A DNA stretch of 64,000 bases from a virus. The stretch covers positions 1 to 64,000 of IMG/VR virus record IMGVR_UViG_3300008952_000002; one strand, given 5' to 3'. A program made the translations under genes and the position numbers. This document shows, piece by piece, positions 24,586 to 33,331 of the stretch. The first letter of the stretch is position 1, and every line of letters starts with the position of its first letter. Under the pieces are notes generated by a model. The model was not told the DNA's origin, searched no databases, and was given only the letters and a program-made list of their open reading frames with translations.

Positions 24586-25888
24586 CCATTAACTCCTTTA
24601 ATTCTGGAAATACTTCTACCATATCTTCATTTCTAAATCTATCAAACTTATGTATTTCCTCTCTAAACTTTGGTAATAAGTCTGTTCTATCTTCGTTCTC
24701 TAAAAAGTGTATGGCGCCTTCAAATCCATTTGTAGCACGTTTGATATCATCTGCTTCGGCAATGTTTACTAAATGCTCTTTATATAATTTTATTACTTCT
24801 TCTCTCATATGTTGTGGCAAGATAGTTAGTCTATAATAGTCTGGTCCTTGTAATATATTAATATGAAAGTCATACGCCTTAATAAGGCCACGATGCATCC
24901 AATCATTATGGAAATCTACAATATGATATGCATTTAATACCTGCAGTGTAGCACTTGGAAAAAAGTCTACTGTAGGACATATATCCAACATTTCTTCTCT
25001 GTTGCGAACTATTTTATCCCAATTAGTTCCTTTGCGTATATACTCTGCTCTTGCACCTATCGCGTCTAAACTTGCACCTACTGATACTGTTTCAAACTCT
25101 TTCCATATTTCAAATACGTTTCTGCTTTTATACTTCGTTTCACTAAAGTTTGTGTTATACATTAACTCTACATTTGTTTTGCCGCGTTTTAATAGTTCAT
25201 CTATTAAGCGCCAGTGTTCTTCCATCATTAGCGGTTCTCCGCCAGCAAAGTATATTTTATGTAAGTTATCTATATATGGTTCTACCATTTCCCAATTTAA
25301 TTCTTTATTGCCACGTGTATATTCAATCTTTAAGTCTTGCCCATATATGCGATTAAACTCTTTAACCCAATTACTACTAAACTGCGGGCCACACATTCTA
25401 CAACTAAAATTACATAAATTATTAAACCGCATATCCCAATATATAATATTCGGATCAGCACTGCCATCTGTTTGTGTGCTATCTATATAATCTACAGCAT
25501 ACGCAAAGTTTCTATTGCTTTCATTACGCAAACTAAAAAAGCCATTGTCCTCTTTCTCATAACATTTTACGCATTGCTCGCTAGGTTTATCTTGTAGCAT
25601 ATTAAGACGCATTTGTCTCATGCTTTCACCGTTCCATACTTCTTCTAAAGTATTGTCGCGTAAATTTCCTACTGTTTCATTCATCTCTGCCATACAGCAA
25701 GGATATGCTTCGCCTTGTGACCAACCGTGTAAATGTATCCACGGCAGCATACAGAAGTGTTTACTATGTGCTAACAGTTCATACTGTAATTGCGTAAAAT
25801 CACTCTTTTGTAATCGTTGTTTGTTTCTATCAAGTAACAACGTCTTACTATCAAACGGATTATCTTCGTCTAAAAATCCTTTATCCAT
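24575..25888 (-). CDS. Radical SAM protein 6, N-terminal cysteine-cluster domain (group B)
   Basis: 437 residues. N-terminal accessory domain: FCMLPWIHLHGW, CCMAEM, DNTLEEVWNGESM, CVKCYEKED. Radical SAM motif CNFSCRMC at about residues 159-166 with GPQFSSNW after it, AGGEPLM, YNTN and SLDAIGARAEYIRKGT. The C-terminal segment NEDMVEVFPEL matches the ending of protein 5. The pair share most motifs in the same order, so they arose by duplication and presumably act on related substrates. Overlap with radical SAM gene 7 upstream is 8 nt. Confidence 0.92.
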   Translation of the reverse strand: MDKGFLDEDNPFDSKTLLLDRNKQRLQKSDFTQLQYELLAHSKHFCMLPWIHLHGWSQGEAYPCCMAEMNETVGNLRDNTLEEVWNGESMRQMRLNMLQDKPSEQCVKCYEKEDNGFFSLRNESNRNFAYAVDYIDSTQTDGSADPNIIYWDMRFNNLCNFSCRMCGPQFSSNWVKEFNRIYGQDLKIEYTRGNKELNWEMVEPYIDNLHKIYFAGGEPLMMEEHWRLIDELLKRGKTNVELMYNTNFSETKYKSRNVFEIWKEFETVSVGASLDAIGARAEYIRKGTNWDKIVRNREEMLDICPTVDFFPSATLQVLNAYHIVDFHNDWMHRGLIKAYDFHINILQGPDYYRLTILPQHMREEVIKLYKEHLVNIAEADDIKRATNGFEGAIHFLENEDRTDLLPKFREEIHKFDRFRNEDMVEVFPELKELMDGL

Positions 25889-27248
25889 TTAAACTATTAT
25901 ACCAATCTGCTAGGCGTGGAAACGTTTCTACAAAATTCTTTCTTCTACGCTCATCATATTGTTTGTAGAAATGATAAAAATCATTATGCAATGCTGGTTT
26001 TTCAAATGTATCGCTGTGCGGTGTTTCTACCACATCTAAATAATCTATTAAACGCTCTACGTGATTGCGTTCCATTTCATGCATCAACTTATTTTTCTTT
26101 GCTTTTCTATACCAACCTTGTATATCCCCTCTAAACTCCGCAAGTATTTCTTTCGGCAATACCAACGGAGATTGGAAACTTGGAAAACGTAAAATATTTA
26201 ATGTAAATGTTGGAAAGCTCGATCCGTACTCTTCTTTAAATTCCAATTGTTGCTGTAAAAATTGTGGAAGAGAGTTTAAACACAATGCGTTAATTGTACA
26301 CATCATATGAAAACCTTCAAGGTTTCCTTCGGTACAGGCTCTGTGGCAATTACTCACCCATCTATTCCACTCTAATCCATCACGTATATATTCTGCTTGT
26401 ACGCCCATCGCTTCACAACTTGTATATAAATGCAAGTGCGGAACATGCTGTGCATTTTCAATAAATCTATCTAATAGTTCGTCTTTGGCACCCAGATTAC
26501 TGTTAATAGCAAAACGCATATTTGTTTGCCTGTCACTATTTTTAAACCATTCAAATAGTTTCCATATGTCGTCAGACATCAATGGTTCGCCACCAGTAAT
26601 ACGAAGTTCATCAAGTGTTTCGTGTAATTCCTCATCCCACCACTTCCAGAACGCTTCAACATAAGGATTAGTTTCATCCTTTTTGTATAATTGAGCAGAA
26701 GGGTGGGTATGAGTAAAATGATTACGACCGTCGCTAATTAGATTTTCGTACGGTCCATCTTTTTTGATATCCTTTACCCAGGAACTACTAAAAGCAGGAT
26801 TACAGTAAGAACAGCTAAAGTTGCAAGTCCGATCAAAGGCGGTCTCAAGAGTGCGAAGTGCAAAATTTTCTGTCGGTAATTTGTCTTTGACATAATTAAC
26901 ATCCTCCTCGTCATAAATGACTGATTTATGGACACGATCCGAAATAGCATCGGGCCCAATATCTTCAATCTTCCAACAATACTCACAGCCAGCAGGACGT
27001 TGTCCCATTAGCATATTGTGTCGATCTTTCTTTTTTTGGAATGTGTTATGGATAGCGGCTGGATTGGATTGAAGTTCTGTTACATCTATTTCGTGGGCAG
27101 GCGGGTGATGACAACTTGTTGTCATTCCACTTCCTAACCATATTGTAGCGTTCCTCCATTTTGCCATACAAAAAGATGGACTTATAGTATTATTTAGCCA
27201 TTTTTTGACCTCTAAATCGGTCTCTCTACCCGGTTTTCTTAGTGTCAT
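25881..27248 (-). CDS. Radical SAM protein 7, N-terminal cysteine-cluster domain (group C)
   Basis: 455 residues. The N-terminal accessory domain has a distinct four-cysteine pattern: FCMAKW, SCHHPPAHEI and GCEYCWKIED. Radical SAM motif CNFSCSYC at about residues 142-149 then NPAFSSSW, and ITGGEPLM. It contains CEAMGVQAEYIRDGLEW, like the ASLDG-AEYIRKG segment of group B. It ends with NFVETFPRL. The closest relative is protein 9 (28265-29707), with the same PP-H-I and HNT-KK segments; a canonical radical SAM gene separates them. The start is exactly adjacent to gene 8. Confidence 0.92.
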   Translation of the reverse strand: MTLRKPGRETDLEVKKWLNNTISPSFCMAKWRNATIWLGSGMTTSCHHPPAHEIDVTELQSNPAAIHNTFQKKKDRHNMLMGQRPAGCEYCWKIEDIGPDAISDRVHKSVIYDEEDVNYVKDKLPTENFALRTLETAFDRTCNFSCSYCNPAFSSSWVKDIKKDGPYENLISDGRNHFTHTHPSAQLYKKDETNPYVEAFWKWWDEELHETLDELRITGGEPLMSDDIWKLFEWFKNSDRQTNMRFAINSNLGAKDELLDRFIENAQHVPHLHLYTSCEAMGVQAEYIRDGLEWNRWVSNCHRACTEGNLEGFHMMCTINALCLNSLPQFLQQQLEFKEEYGSSFPTFTLNILRFPSFQSPLVLPKEILAEFRGDIQGWYRKAKKNKLMHEMERNHVERLIDYLDVVETPHSDTFEKPALHNDFYHFYKQYDERRRKNFVETFPRLADWYNSLNG

Positions 27249-28268
27249 TTAAAACCTCATTACTGTTTCTTTATTAACCTCAGTTGATTTACATTTTAAA
27301 TTACATATATCCAACTTAGGTATGTTTTCTATAAATTCTTTCCAACAAGGATTGTTTAATACTGATTCTAACCCACGTTGTTTTATGTTCTTGTCATGCG
27401 TCAACCAGTTTTTATATGCCTCATCATTATATCTATTAATAATCCAGCAACACGGATAAAAATATCCTCTGCTATCAATGAATAACCCTTTTGTACCTAT
27501 AAAGCAATAAGGTATTAAATCACCCACCAAAGATTGCTTTTTATATAACTGTACTGCTGTCTTAAAACTATCATCGTATATTTTCCTTTTTGTAAGACGT
27601 ATGGTATTACTTTCGTATCTACCAGATTTACTAATGTAATCTTCTATAGGATCTAAAGAATTATCATAGTGTTGATAATAAAAATTAAACTTATTACTTT
27701 TAGTTTGTCTTATAGCATCAAAATTTAGTTCCTTTGCAAGTGCTATCATATGATCTTCATGTTTATAATTAAAAGAAAAATATATCATATCCCATACTAA
27801 TCTAACAGGTTTTTTTCTTAATGCATTTACGCCTTCCATTATACTATTCCAATCACAATTTATTCTATATTTCTCATTACTTTCTTGATCATAACCATCC
27901 AAACTAAAATGCACCTGATCGTATTTGTTTAATACTTTAGCCAATCTTTCCCACCATACTACTGGTTTGTAACTACCATTGGTAACAATACTTAACTCTA
28001 TTTTAGGATTAATAGTTTTAAAATATTCACAAATCTCTATAAATTCTCTATTGTAAATTGGATCACCGTCGTAGCCACACAATGTAATTCTTTTTATTTG
28101 TGTTAAGATATCCTTAGTAAAGTTTTTTGTAAAAAAGCCTAATGTTAAATTATCTCTTTCTAATGTTTGTGGTTTTTCTGTTCTAGAACATCTAGGACAT
28201 TTTAACGTACATAAACTACTAAGTTCAATATGCCAATGCCACAGTGGCCAGTTAAATTCATTTTTCAC
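27249..28268 (-). CDS. Radical SAM protein 8, canonical order with C-terminal SPASM-like domain
   Basis: 339 residues, start codon GTG at 28268 in a GTGA overlap with the upstream gene. The only member with the usual order: radical SAM motif CTLKCPRC at residues 20-27, a GYDGDP version of GGEP (about residue 65), a HFSLDG strand, then C-terminal cysteines typical of SPASM domains (FYPCCW near 272, CW near 310, and ICNLKC near 323). Such proteins include peptide-maturing and sugar-modifying enzymes. The lack of the N-terminal domain sets it apart from its eight neighbours; it may do a different step. Confidence 0.9.
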   Translation of the reverse strand: MKNEFNWPLWHWHIELSSLCTLKCPRCSRTEKPQTLERDNLTLGFFTKNFTKDILTQIKRITLCGYDGDPIYNREFIEICEYFKTINPKIELSIVTNGSYKPVVWWERLAKVLNKYDQVHFSLDGYDQESNEKYRINCDWNSIMEGVNALRKKPVRLVWDMIYFSFNYKHEDHMIALAKELNFDAIRQTKSNKFNFYYQHYDNSLDPIEDYISKSGRYESNTIRLTKRKIYDDSFKTAVQLYKKQSLVGDLIPYCFIGTKGLFIDSRGYFYPCCWIINRYNDEAYKNWLTHDKNIKQRGLESVLNNPCWKEFIENIPKLDICNLKCKSTEVNKETVMRF

Positions 28269-29707
28269 GATTGCGCCAACCTCTTACATTCTTCCCACCA
28301 ATCTATCATTTCGGGGAAAGTTTCGAGGAAGTTTGTTCCTCGGCGTTTATCGTGTTCGTTAAAAAACCTATAAAAATCTGCTTTACAGTCTTTTACATAG
28401 TGCTCGTCTAAATTACTACCTTCTTGCCACCACGCCAAGTCACGTTGCATACGTTGAACTTCATAATCTTTAAATCCCTTAAAGCGTGTTTTTTCGTCTT
28501 CCATATTATCCAACATCCAACAAATGTTGTCGTCATGTATCATTTGGTATGCTTCGGGCAATAATTGTATGCTTTGCCAACGTGGTTGTCTCAACAGTGG
28601 AGTATCAAACCACACTCGTTGGTAAGTCTCGCTATATATTTGTCTTAAACCATGTATAGCGGCTAACAGTTTATCCATGCCTGTTACACTTAAATTATTA
28701 TATGTAATAATAAACGTAACGCTGTTTCTATATGGAACTTCTGTTAAAAATCTATTAACGTTGTCCCACATTCTATTAAAATCTAATCCATTGCGTATAT
28801 ATTCCGCTTGCTCCATCCACGTGTCAACGCTAACATATTGCATAAAGTGTTCTACTTTTTCATCTAAGCAAATAGGTTTAATTGCTTCAATATATTTGTT
28901 AAACAGTTTATCCTCTACTGAGAAGTTACTCGTTACGTTAAGATGTAAATCGCTTTTTGGATGCTCATTAATGTAATCAAATACTTTGTAAGTATTTTTA
29001 TCCATCATTGGTTCGCCGCCAGTCATTCTAAAGTGTTTTAAATCTTTATATAAGTCGGGCCACCATTTCCAAAATGCTTCTACATGTGGATTATAATGAC
29101 TATGTGGAATACATGCTCTGTCGCCAGTAAAATGTTCAGGTGCGTTATGTGGTGTTTTTGTGGGCCATGCACCATACTGCTTCATTTCCTTTTCCCACGA
29201 TGTGCTAAACTGTGGTGAACAGTAACTACACTTTAGATTGCAATTATGATTAAAGTTAACTTCAACATAGCGTGGGTTTTTGTCTGCATTCCACGGAGCA
29301 TTAAGTATAGTTTCAAAGTCCATGTGTGCCCATGGCTCGCCACTTCTATAATGCCTGTCGCTCATATGCCCAGTATCTTCAATGTTCCAACAATACTGGC
29401 ATTCTTTTGGACGTTCTCCTTCTAGCATTAACTTACGCATTTGTTTCTTGTGTTGCGTATTATGTAAAGCAGATGGATTTTGTTTAACTTCTTCTGCGTC
29501 TATTTTGTGTAGTGGTGGGTGGTAGCAACTGTTGTTTAATCCAGTTGGTAAATGTAAACTAACTTGATTCCATTTAGCAAGGCAAAAGGACGGTGATACA
29601 GAGTCTAATTGCTCTGTAATATTTTCTGCGCTTTTGTAAAAGTCCGATTTAAATTTCCCATCTTCAACTTCTACTTTATCGCCCTTATTGTCCTTGTATA
29701 GTTCCAT
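28265..29707 (-). CDS. Radical SAM protein 9, N-terminal cysteine-cluster domain (group C)
   Basis: 480 residues, the longest of the set. N-terminal accessory cysteines: FCLAKW, SCYHPPLHKI and ECQYCWNIED. Radical SAM motif CNLKCSYC at about residues 156-163 followed by SPQFSTSW, and MTGGEPMM. It contains VDTWMEQAEYIRNGLDF and ends with NFLETFPEM and a Trp-rich tail. The paralogue is protein 7. It is the first radical SAM gene transcribed, 1 nt overlapping the glycosyltransferase-like gene upstream. Confidence 0.92.
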   Translation of the reverse strand: MELYKDNKGDKVEVEDGKFKSDFYKSAENITEQLDSVSPSFCLAKWNQVSLHLPTGLNNSCYHPPLHKIDAEEVKQNPSALHNTQHKKQMRKLMLEGERPKECQYCWNIEDTGHMSDRHYRSGEPWAHMDFETILNAPWNADKNPRYVEVNFNHNCNLKCSYCSPQFSTSWEKEMKQYGAWPTKTPHNAPEHFTGDRACIPHSHYNPHVEAFWKWWPDLYKDLKHFRMTGGEPMMDKNTYKVFDYINEHPKSDLHLNVTSNFSVEDKLFNKYIEAIKPICLDEKVEHFMQYVSVDTWMEQAEYIRNGLDFNRMWDNVNRFLTEVPYRNSVTFIITYNNLSVTGMDKLLAAIHGLRQIYSETYQRVWFDTPLLRQPRWQSIQLLPEAYQMIHDDNICWMLDNMEDEKTRFKGFKDYEVQRMQRDLAWWQEGSNLDEHYVKDCKADFYRFFNEHDKRRGTNFLETFPEMIDWWEECKRLAQS

Positions 29708-30633
29708 TACCAGCCTTCAATTTGGCGTATTACATCTAACTCCTGGATCATGATATCATAGTTTTTGTGTGTGCTATAGTGCTCTTTAAAAAACTTACTT
29801 GATTCAGCATCCATTTCGCATATAGGCATACCTAATTTGTTTTGTAGTATTTCGCCCAACCTTCTTGCTTCTGCTTCTGGATCTTTGTCTGCGTGTTCCG
29901 CATTAAACAATTCTGTAAGATACTTAAAGTCTCTTACATTTATATAATCCCAATCTGCAAGCATGGTTAAAAACGTGCCTAAACGTGCTCCATATATTGC
30001 CCAAATGCCGTGTTCAACATCGCGTCCTACTGTTTGCCAAATACATAGATTATCGTAATTACGAGCATGTATTTGTTTCTCAAATGTATCGAGACTGGGG
30101 CGGGATCCTTTATCCAGCACCATCTTGACGCCTTCTCTAAAGCCTGCCCTCCACGCATGAAGTTCGGATCCATTTGGATATGTTGTACTGTAGCAGTTAT
30201 GCATTGCTCTATATTTGTCATCAAAACAAAATTCAACCAATGTTTCATCTCTGCCATCAGTGTTTTCATGTGATTTCATGTTCATTACAAACTCAACTGG
30301 CCAACAACTTAAACCACCATTGCCGTACATTAGTCCGTTTATAACATTACGTCCCTTCCATCTAAAAACGCAATCTTTTGTATCGTTATCTAATGTAATT
30401 TGAAGGTTAAAGAACTCCGGGTCAGGCATATTGTCTCCGTCAATCAAAACAAACCGTTCTGTGTCACTTGCTTCTGCCGCCGCTTTATGTGCCGCATCAG
30501 AACCATAAACACCGTCAACGTGTTTTGCCCACGGAACCATATTAAGTATCTTTGCCCAAAACTCATCCTTTTGTGGTTCATCGTATGTTAGATATATGCA
30601 GTCTAAGTCCGCAATGTCGATGATTTCAGTCAT
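29707..30633 (-). CDS. Glycosyltransferase-like protein with DGD motif
   Basis: 308 residues. Seen: a Rossmann-like start (LDCIYLTYDEPQ), an AAAEASDTERFVLIDGDN element with DGD at residues 65-67, which fits the metal-binding DxD of GT-A glycosyltransferases, and NVINGLMYG. The C-terminal half contains HAWRAGFREGVKM and CIWQTVGRD, both with counterparts in the end of the 1224-residue FDFSW protein. I infer this is an intact relative of that domain. The gene is joined to its neighbours by ATGA and single-base overlaps. Donor and acceptor are unknown. Confidence 0.7.
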   Translation of the reverse strand: MTEIIDIADLDCIYLTYDEPQKDEFWAKILNMVPWAKHVDGVYGSDAAHKAAAEASDTERFVLIDGDNMPDPEFFNLQITLDNDTKDCVFRWKGRNVINGLMYGNGGLSCWPVEFVMNMKSHENTDGRDETLVEFCFDDKYRAMHNCYSTTYPNGSELHAWRAGFREGVKMVLDKGSRPSLDTFEKQIHARNYDNLCIWQTVGRDVEHGIWAIYGARLGTFLTMLADWDYINVRDFKYLTELFNAEHADKDPEAEARRLGEILQNKLGMPICEMDAESSKFFKEHYSTHKNYDIMIQELDVIRQIEGW

Positions 30634-30857
30634 GAGTTAAAGTGTTCTTCAAATAATGATGCTTCTGTTGGGCGTTTAAAATCTACCCTTACGCCGTGGG
30701 CATAAACTCGGTCGTCGACTTTATATTCACCCTTACAGTTTGATTCACACCATACTTTTACACTTTTATATATTTTAACTGCCTCTTTAAACTCTTGATT
30801 TTTAATTACGTCTCCCTTTTCAACTTTCCACGGAAACTTTGCATGTGATGTCACCAT
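30630..30857 (-). CDS. Small hypothetical phage protein
   Basis: 75 residues, starting 8 nt after the preceding gene and ending in an ATGA overlap with the glycosyltransferase-like gene. A ribosome binding site (AGGAGG, in the gap 30858-30865) is strong. Contains two cysteines in WCESNCKGEY and a C-terminal FKRPTEASLFEEHF. No recognised family. Confidence 0.55.
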   Translation of the reverse strand: MVTSHAKFPWKVEKGDVIKNQEFKEAVKIYKSVKVWCESNCKGEYKVDDRVYAHGVRVDFKRPTEASLFEEHFNS

Positions 30858-30865
30858 TTTTCCTC

Positions 30866-31255
30866 CTATTGTAATTGGTAATAACTTTCATCTTTAATAA
30901 ATTTGACTTGGTCTGGATTAATAACACGTTTAATTAACCTATGATCTTTATTAGTAACTAATACAGGACGAGTATGGTCTAACTCTGAAGCATGTGTTAT
31001 TTGTTTATATTTTGATATTGCGCTATTATATTTTTCTATAGGCTTTAACTTACCATCTTCAACAGTCCAATCTGTAATAAAGTTATCGTTTGGCCAGTTC
31101 CATGGAACTTTTATATAACTTAATCCTTCTCGTTCTTCTGTTGATGCTTCGTATATTCTGCCTGAGTCATCATAATATAAACAATAATCTGGCTTTTCCT
31201 TTTCACTATAGTTAAAGCCTTCTAATGCTTCTAAAAACTCATTAAGTCCTTTCAT
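30866..31255 (-). CDS. Hypothetical phage protein
   Basis: 129 residues, starting in the last 14 nt of the DCD glycosyltransferase gene. Rich in charged and aromatic residues (YDDSGRIYEAS, VPWNWPNDNF). The mixture of a short strand-rich N-terminal part and a C-terminal basic part (DHRLIKRVIN) matches no family I know. Its tight coupling suggests the same pathway or expression class as the flanking genes. Confidence 0.5.
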   Translation of the reverse strand: MKGLNEFLEALEGFNYSEKEKPDYCLYYDDSGRIYEASTEEREGLSYIKVPWNWPNDNFITDWTVEDGKLKPIEKYNSAISKYKQITHASELDHTRPVLVTNKDHRLIKRVINPDQVKFIKDESYYQLQ

Positions 31256-32105
31256 AGTACTCTATTGTTTTATCAGCCAAGTATTCTTTACAATCAGCAC
31301 CATGTACTGGGTATAACTGTGGCTCAACACCAATAAGTAATCCCACATCATCACTATAACTTATATTAACAACATCCTCTATTTTGTGTTGCTCTGGCCA
31401 TTCTAGAATGCTTGGTTTTAAATGTACAAATGTTGGGTAATCTATAATTTTATTTGTATATGTATATTCTTGCTCTTGCAATACTAACGCAATAGCTAAC
31501 GCAACATCTGTTGTGGGTTTATTATCTCTACAGTTTTTAATATTCTCTGTTACTGTATTCCAGTTTTTGTAAACCCATTTGAGTGTTTTAAACAGTTTTA
31601 AACTTTCCTCACCGTAACGAAAATACATAAACCCACTATATACGTTTGGTAAATTATTTTCATCAAATACACTTCTATATTTGCGTGATGTGGCAATGTG
31701 TCCATTTAATTTACGTACATTCGTCGCAATTAGTATTTCTTGCTCTCGCATAAATGTCCACCAATGGTCAACGTTTCTGGTAAACACCATATCACAGTCT
31801 AATTTAACTGTTTCTTTAAATGGTGTTATTGCCCACGCCTTCCATTCGTTGCCTAACTTCCAACTATCTTCTTCGCTATCATCTCCCCACGGTATATCTA
31901 TAACATAATCAAATACTTTATAATGTTTGTCTTCCAAACATTCTTTAGTTGCTTCGTCTACTGCTATAGCAAACTTGTTTATGCTTTGTGTTGCCTTTAA
32001 ACTTAAACCACACGCATACGCAAGTTTTAAATAGTCTGTTGTTTCATTGTTTTGAACAAATGTAAAGTAACCTATTTGCTCACTGTGATCATTGATTCGC
32101 TTCAT
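31242..32105 (-). CDS. GT-A/GT8-like glycosyltransferase (DCD motif)
   Basis: 287 residues. Seen: YFTFVQNNETTDYLKLAYACGLSL at the start, then TPFKETVKLDCDMVF with DCD at residues 103-105, as in the metal-binding DxD of GT8-type glycosyltransferases, and NVYSGFMYF, a usual position for the acceptor side. The nearby gene 32089-32931 has the same plan, so the two are paralogues. It overlaps the upstream gene by 17 nt. Probably transfers a sugar in the cytoplasm; donor unknown. Confidence 0.75.
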   Translation of the reverse strand: MKRINDHSEQIGYFTFVQNNETTDYLKLAYACGLSLKATQSINKFAIAVDEATKECLEDKHYKVFDYVIDIPWGDDSEEDSWKLGNEWKAWAITPFKETVKLDCDMVFTRNVDHWWTFMREQEILIATNVRKLNGHIATSRKYRSVFDENNLPNVYSGFMYFRYGEESLKLFKTLKWVYKNWNTVTENIKNCRDNKPTTDVALAIALVLQEQEYTYTNKIIDYPTFVHLKPSILEWPEQHKIEDVVNISYSDDVGLLIGVEPQLYPVHGADCKEYLADKTIEYYERT

Positions 32106-32931
32106 GTGCTGTGTGGATTAAAGTAGGTTGTGTTGCGTATCGTATAATATTATTTGCATTTTCTAATATACTGTGCTTGTTCATAATGTGTAAATTAGCA
32201 TTTGTTATTGTTGATAAACAATTATCAAACTCATACACTACCGTACCATCTTCTCTAACATCACTAACAATATATTGAGAAGGTAAGGTAAGGAGGGAGT
32301 TGTCGAAGTAACCTTCTAAGCTTAGAAGGTTATATGCAATACTTATAGCATAGTCGTTTCTGTATGGGCCTTTCTTGAAATTATATAGATTATAATAATA
32401 CATATAATTTTCTTGTATCATTTTCATTAAATCGAAAAATGCTTTAGCAGTTTCTCCTTTAGTAAAATATAATACAGTTGCCCACAGCATCGGTATGCTA
32501 CTCCAATGCAATAACTTATCATCAATAAAACTATGATTTTCTGTTATATCAAACACATCTTTATGACATATTAGTTCTTCTTGTGTTTGAAATATCCCTT
32601 GCAACGAATTATTAAACATAAGATAATCTACATCTAATAATAAAGTTTTGTGGAATGGAGAAATATCGTATGCTAAGGGTCTAGTTTTATTGTGCCATGT
32701 AAGTTCTTCGAGTTCTCCCTCCGGGCCTCTAAATGTTCTTCTTCCGCTGTTCCCAGCGTCAACGTGTATAATATGATCGAAGGGGCCATCGACAGGATTG
32801 TTAGTAACTAACGCTATTCCTGTTCCTGGTAAGTGTTTGCGTACTAATAAAGCACAAATAATGGCGAGATTTGTGTAACTTATTGATTCGTTATCATACG
32901 CAAATAATAATACGCCTTTTTCATCTGGCAT
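32089..32931 (-). CDS. GT-A/GT8-like glycosyltransferase (DVD motif)
   Basis: 280 residues. N-terminal LLFAYDNESISYTNLAIICA, then DISPFHKTLLLDVDYL with DVD at residues 100-102, the likely metal/donor-binding motif. IPMLWATVLYFTKGETAKAF corresponds to NVYSGFMYFRYGEESLKLF of the paralogue at 31242-32105. The ATG shares one base with the stop of the preceding gene (TAATG). Probably transfers a sugar onto an unknown acceptor. Confidence 0.75.
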   Translation of the reverse strand: MPDEKGVLLFAYDNESISYTNLAIICALLVRKHLPGTGIALVTNNPVDGPFDHIIHVDAGNSGRRTFRGPEGELEELTWHNKTRPLAYDISPFHKTLLLDVDYLMFNNSLQGIFQTQEELICHKDVFDITENHSFIDDKLLHWSSIPMLWATVLYFTKGETAKAFFDLMKMIQENYMYYYNLYNFKKGPYRNDYAISIAYNLLSLEGYFDNSLLTLPSQYIVSDVREDGTVVYEFDNCLSTITNANLHIMNKHSILENANNIIRYATQPTLIHTAHEANQ

Positions 32932-33281
32932 TAAATTTGGTCTGGTTTTCTAATTTGTCGAATTTTTTCTAGTTCGGCATAGTATTCGTTTGTTACTTCG
33001 TAATACCGTTGCCATAACTTCTGTGTAAAATCTACTGGATCCTCAATTAAAATTGGGTTTTCAAATGAATCTAAAACTACTGTTGGATTTGCATCTAAGT
33101 CATTTTGTGTGGCTATTTGGTGTCTTAAAGACATTAATTCACCAAAACTTATTAACTCCTGTGTTACTTTAAATAAGCCACCGTTATAAGGAAGGGAAAG
33201 TAAACCTAGGGTGGTCTCACGCTTTGTTGCATGAGCCACCTTTTGGTTAAACTTTTTCTTTACTACTTCTTTTGCACTCAT
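32931..33281 (-). CDS. Hypothetical protein heading the 24-gene run
   Basis: 116 residues if translated from the second ATG (33281, MSAKEVV). An in-frame ATG two codons earlier (33287) lies only 1 nt from the -10 box of the promoter and would be upstream of the predicted transcription start, so the second one is chosen. The product is helical and charged with a lysine-rich start (VVKKKFNQK) and a C-terminal helix (YYEVTNEYYAELEKI). No family recognised. It is the first gene behind the consensus promoter. Confidence 0.6.
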   Translation of the reverse strand: MSAKEVVKKKFNQKVAHATKRETTLGLLSLPYNGGLFKVTQELISFGELMSLRHQIATQNDLDANPTVVLDSFENPILIEDPVDFTQKLWQRYYEVTNEYYAELEKIRQIRKPDQI

Positions 33282-33288
33282 ATACATT

Positions 33289-33317
33289 ATTATATATTAA
33301 ATGCTTTTAATTGTCAA
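33289..33317 (-). promoter_or_regulatory. Consensus sigma70-type promoter of the 24-gene run
   Basis: On the minus strand, TTGACA (33317-33312), exactly 17 nt, then TATAAT (33294-33289). The ATG at 33281 lies 7 nt downstream, which predicts an essentially leaderless transcript. A second TTGACA copy sits 13 nt further upstream (33330-33325). This is the only clear promoter before the genes at 12055-33281. Confidence 0.8.
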
Positions 33318-33331
33318 TTTAAATTGTCAAG

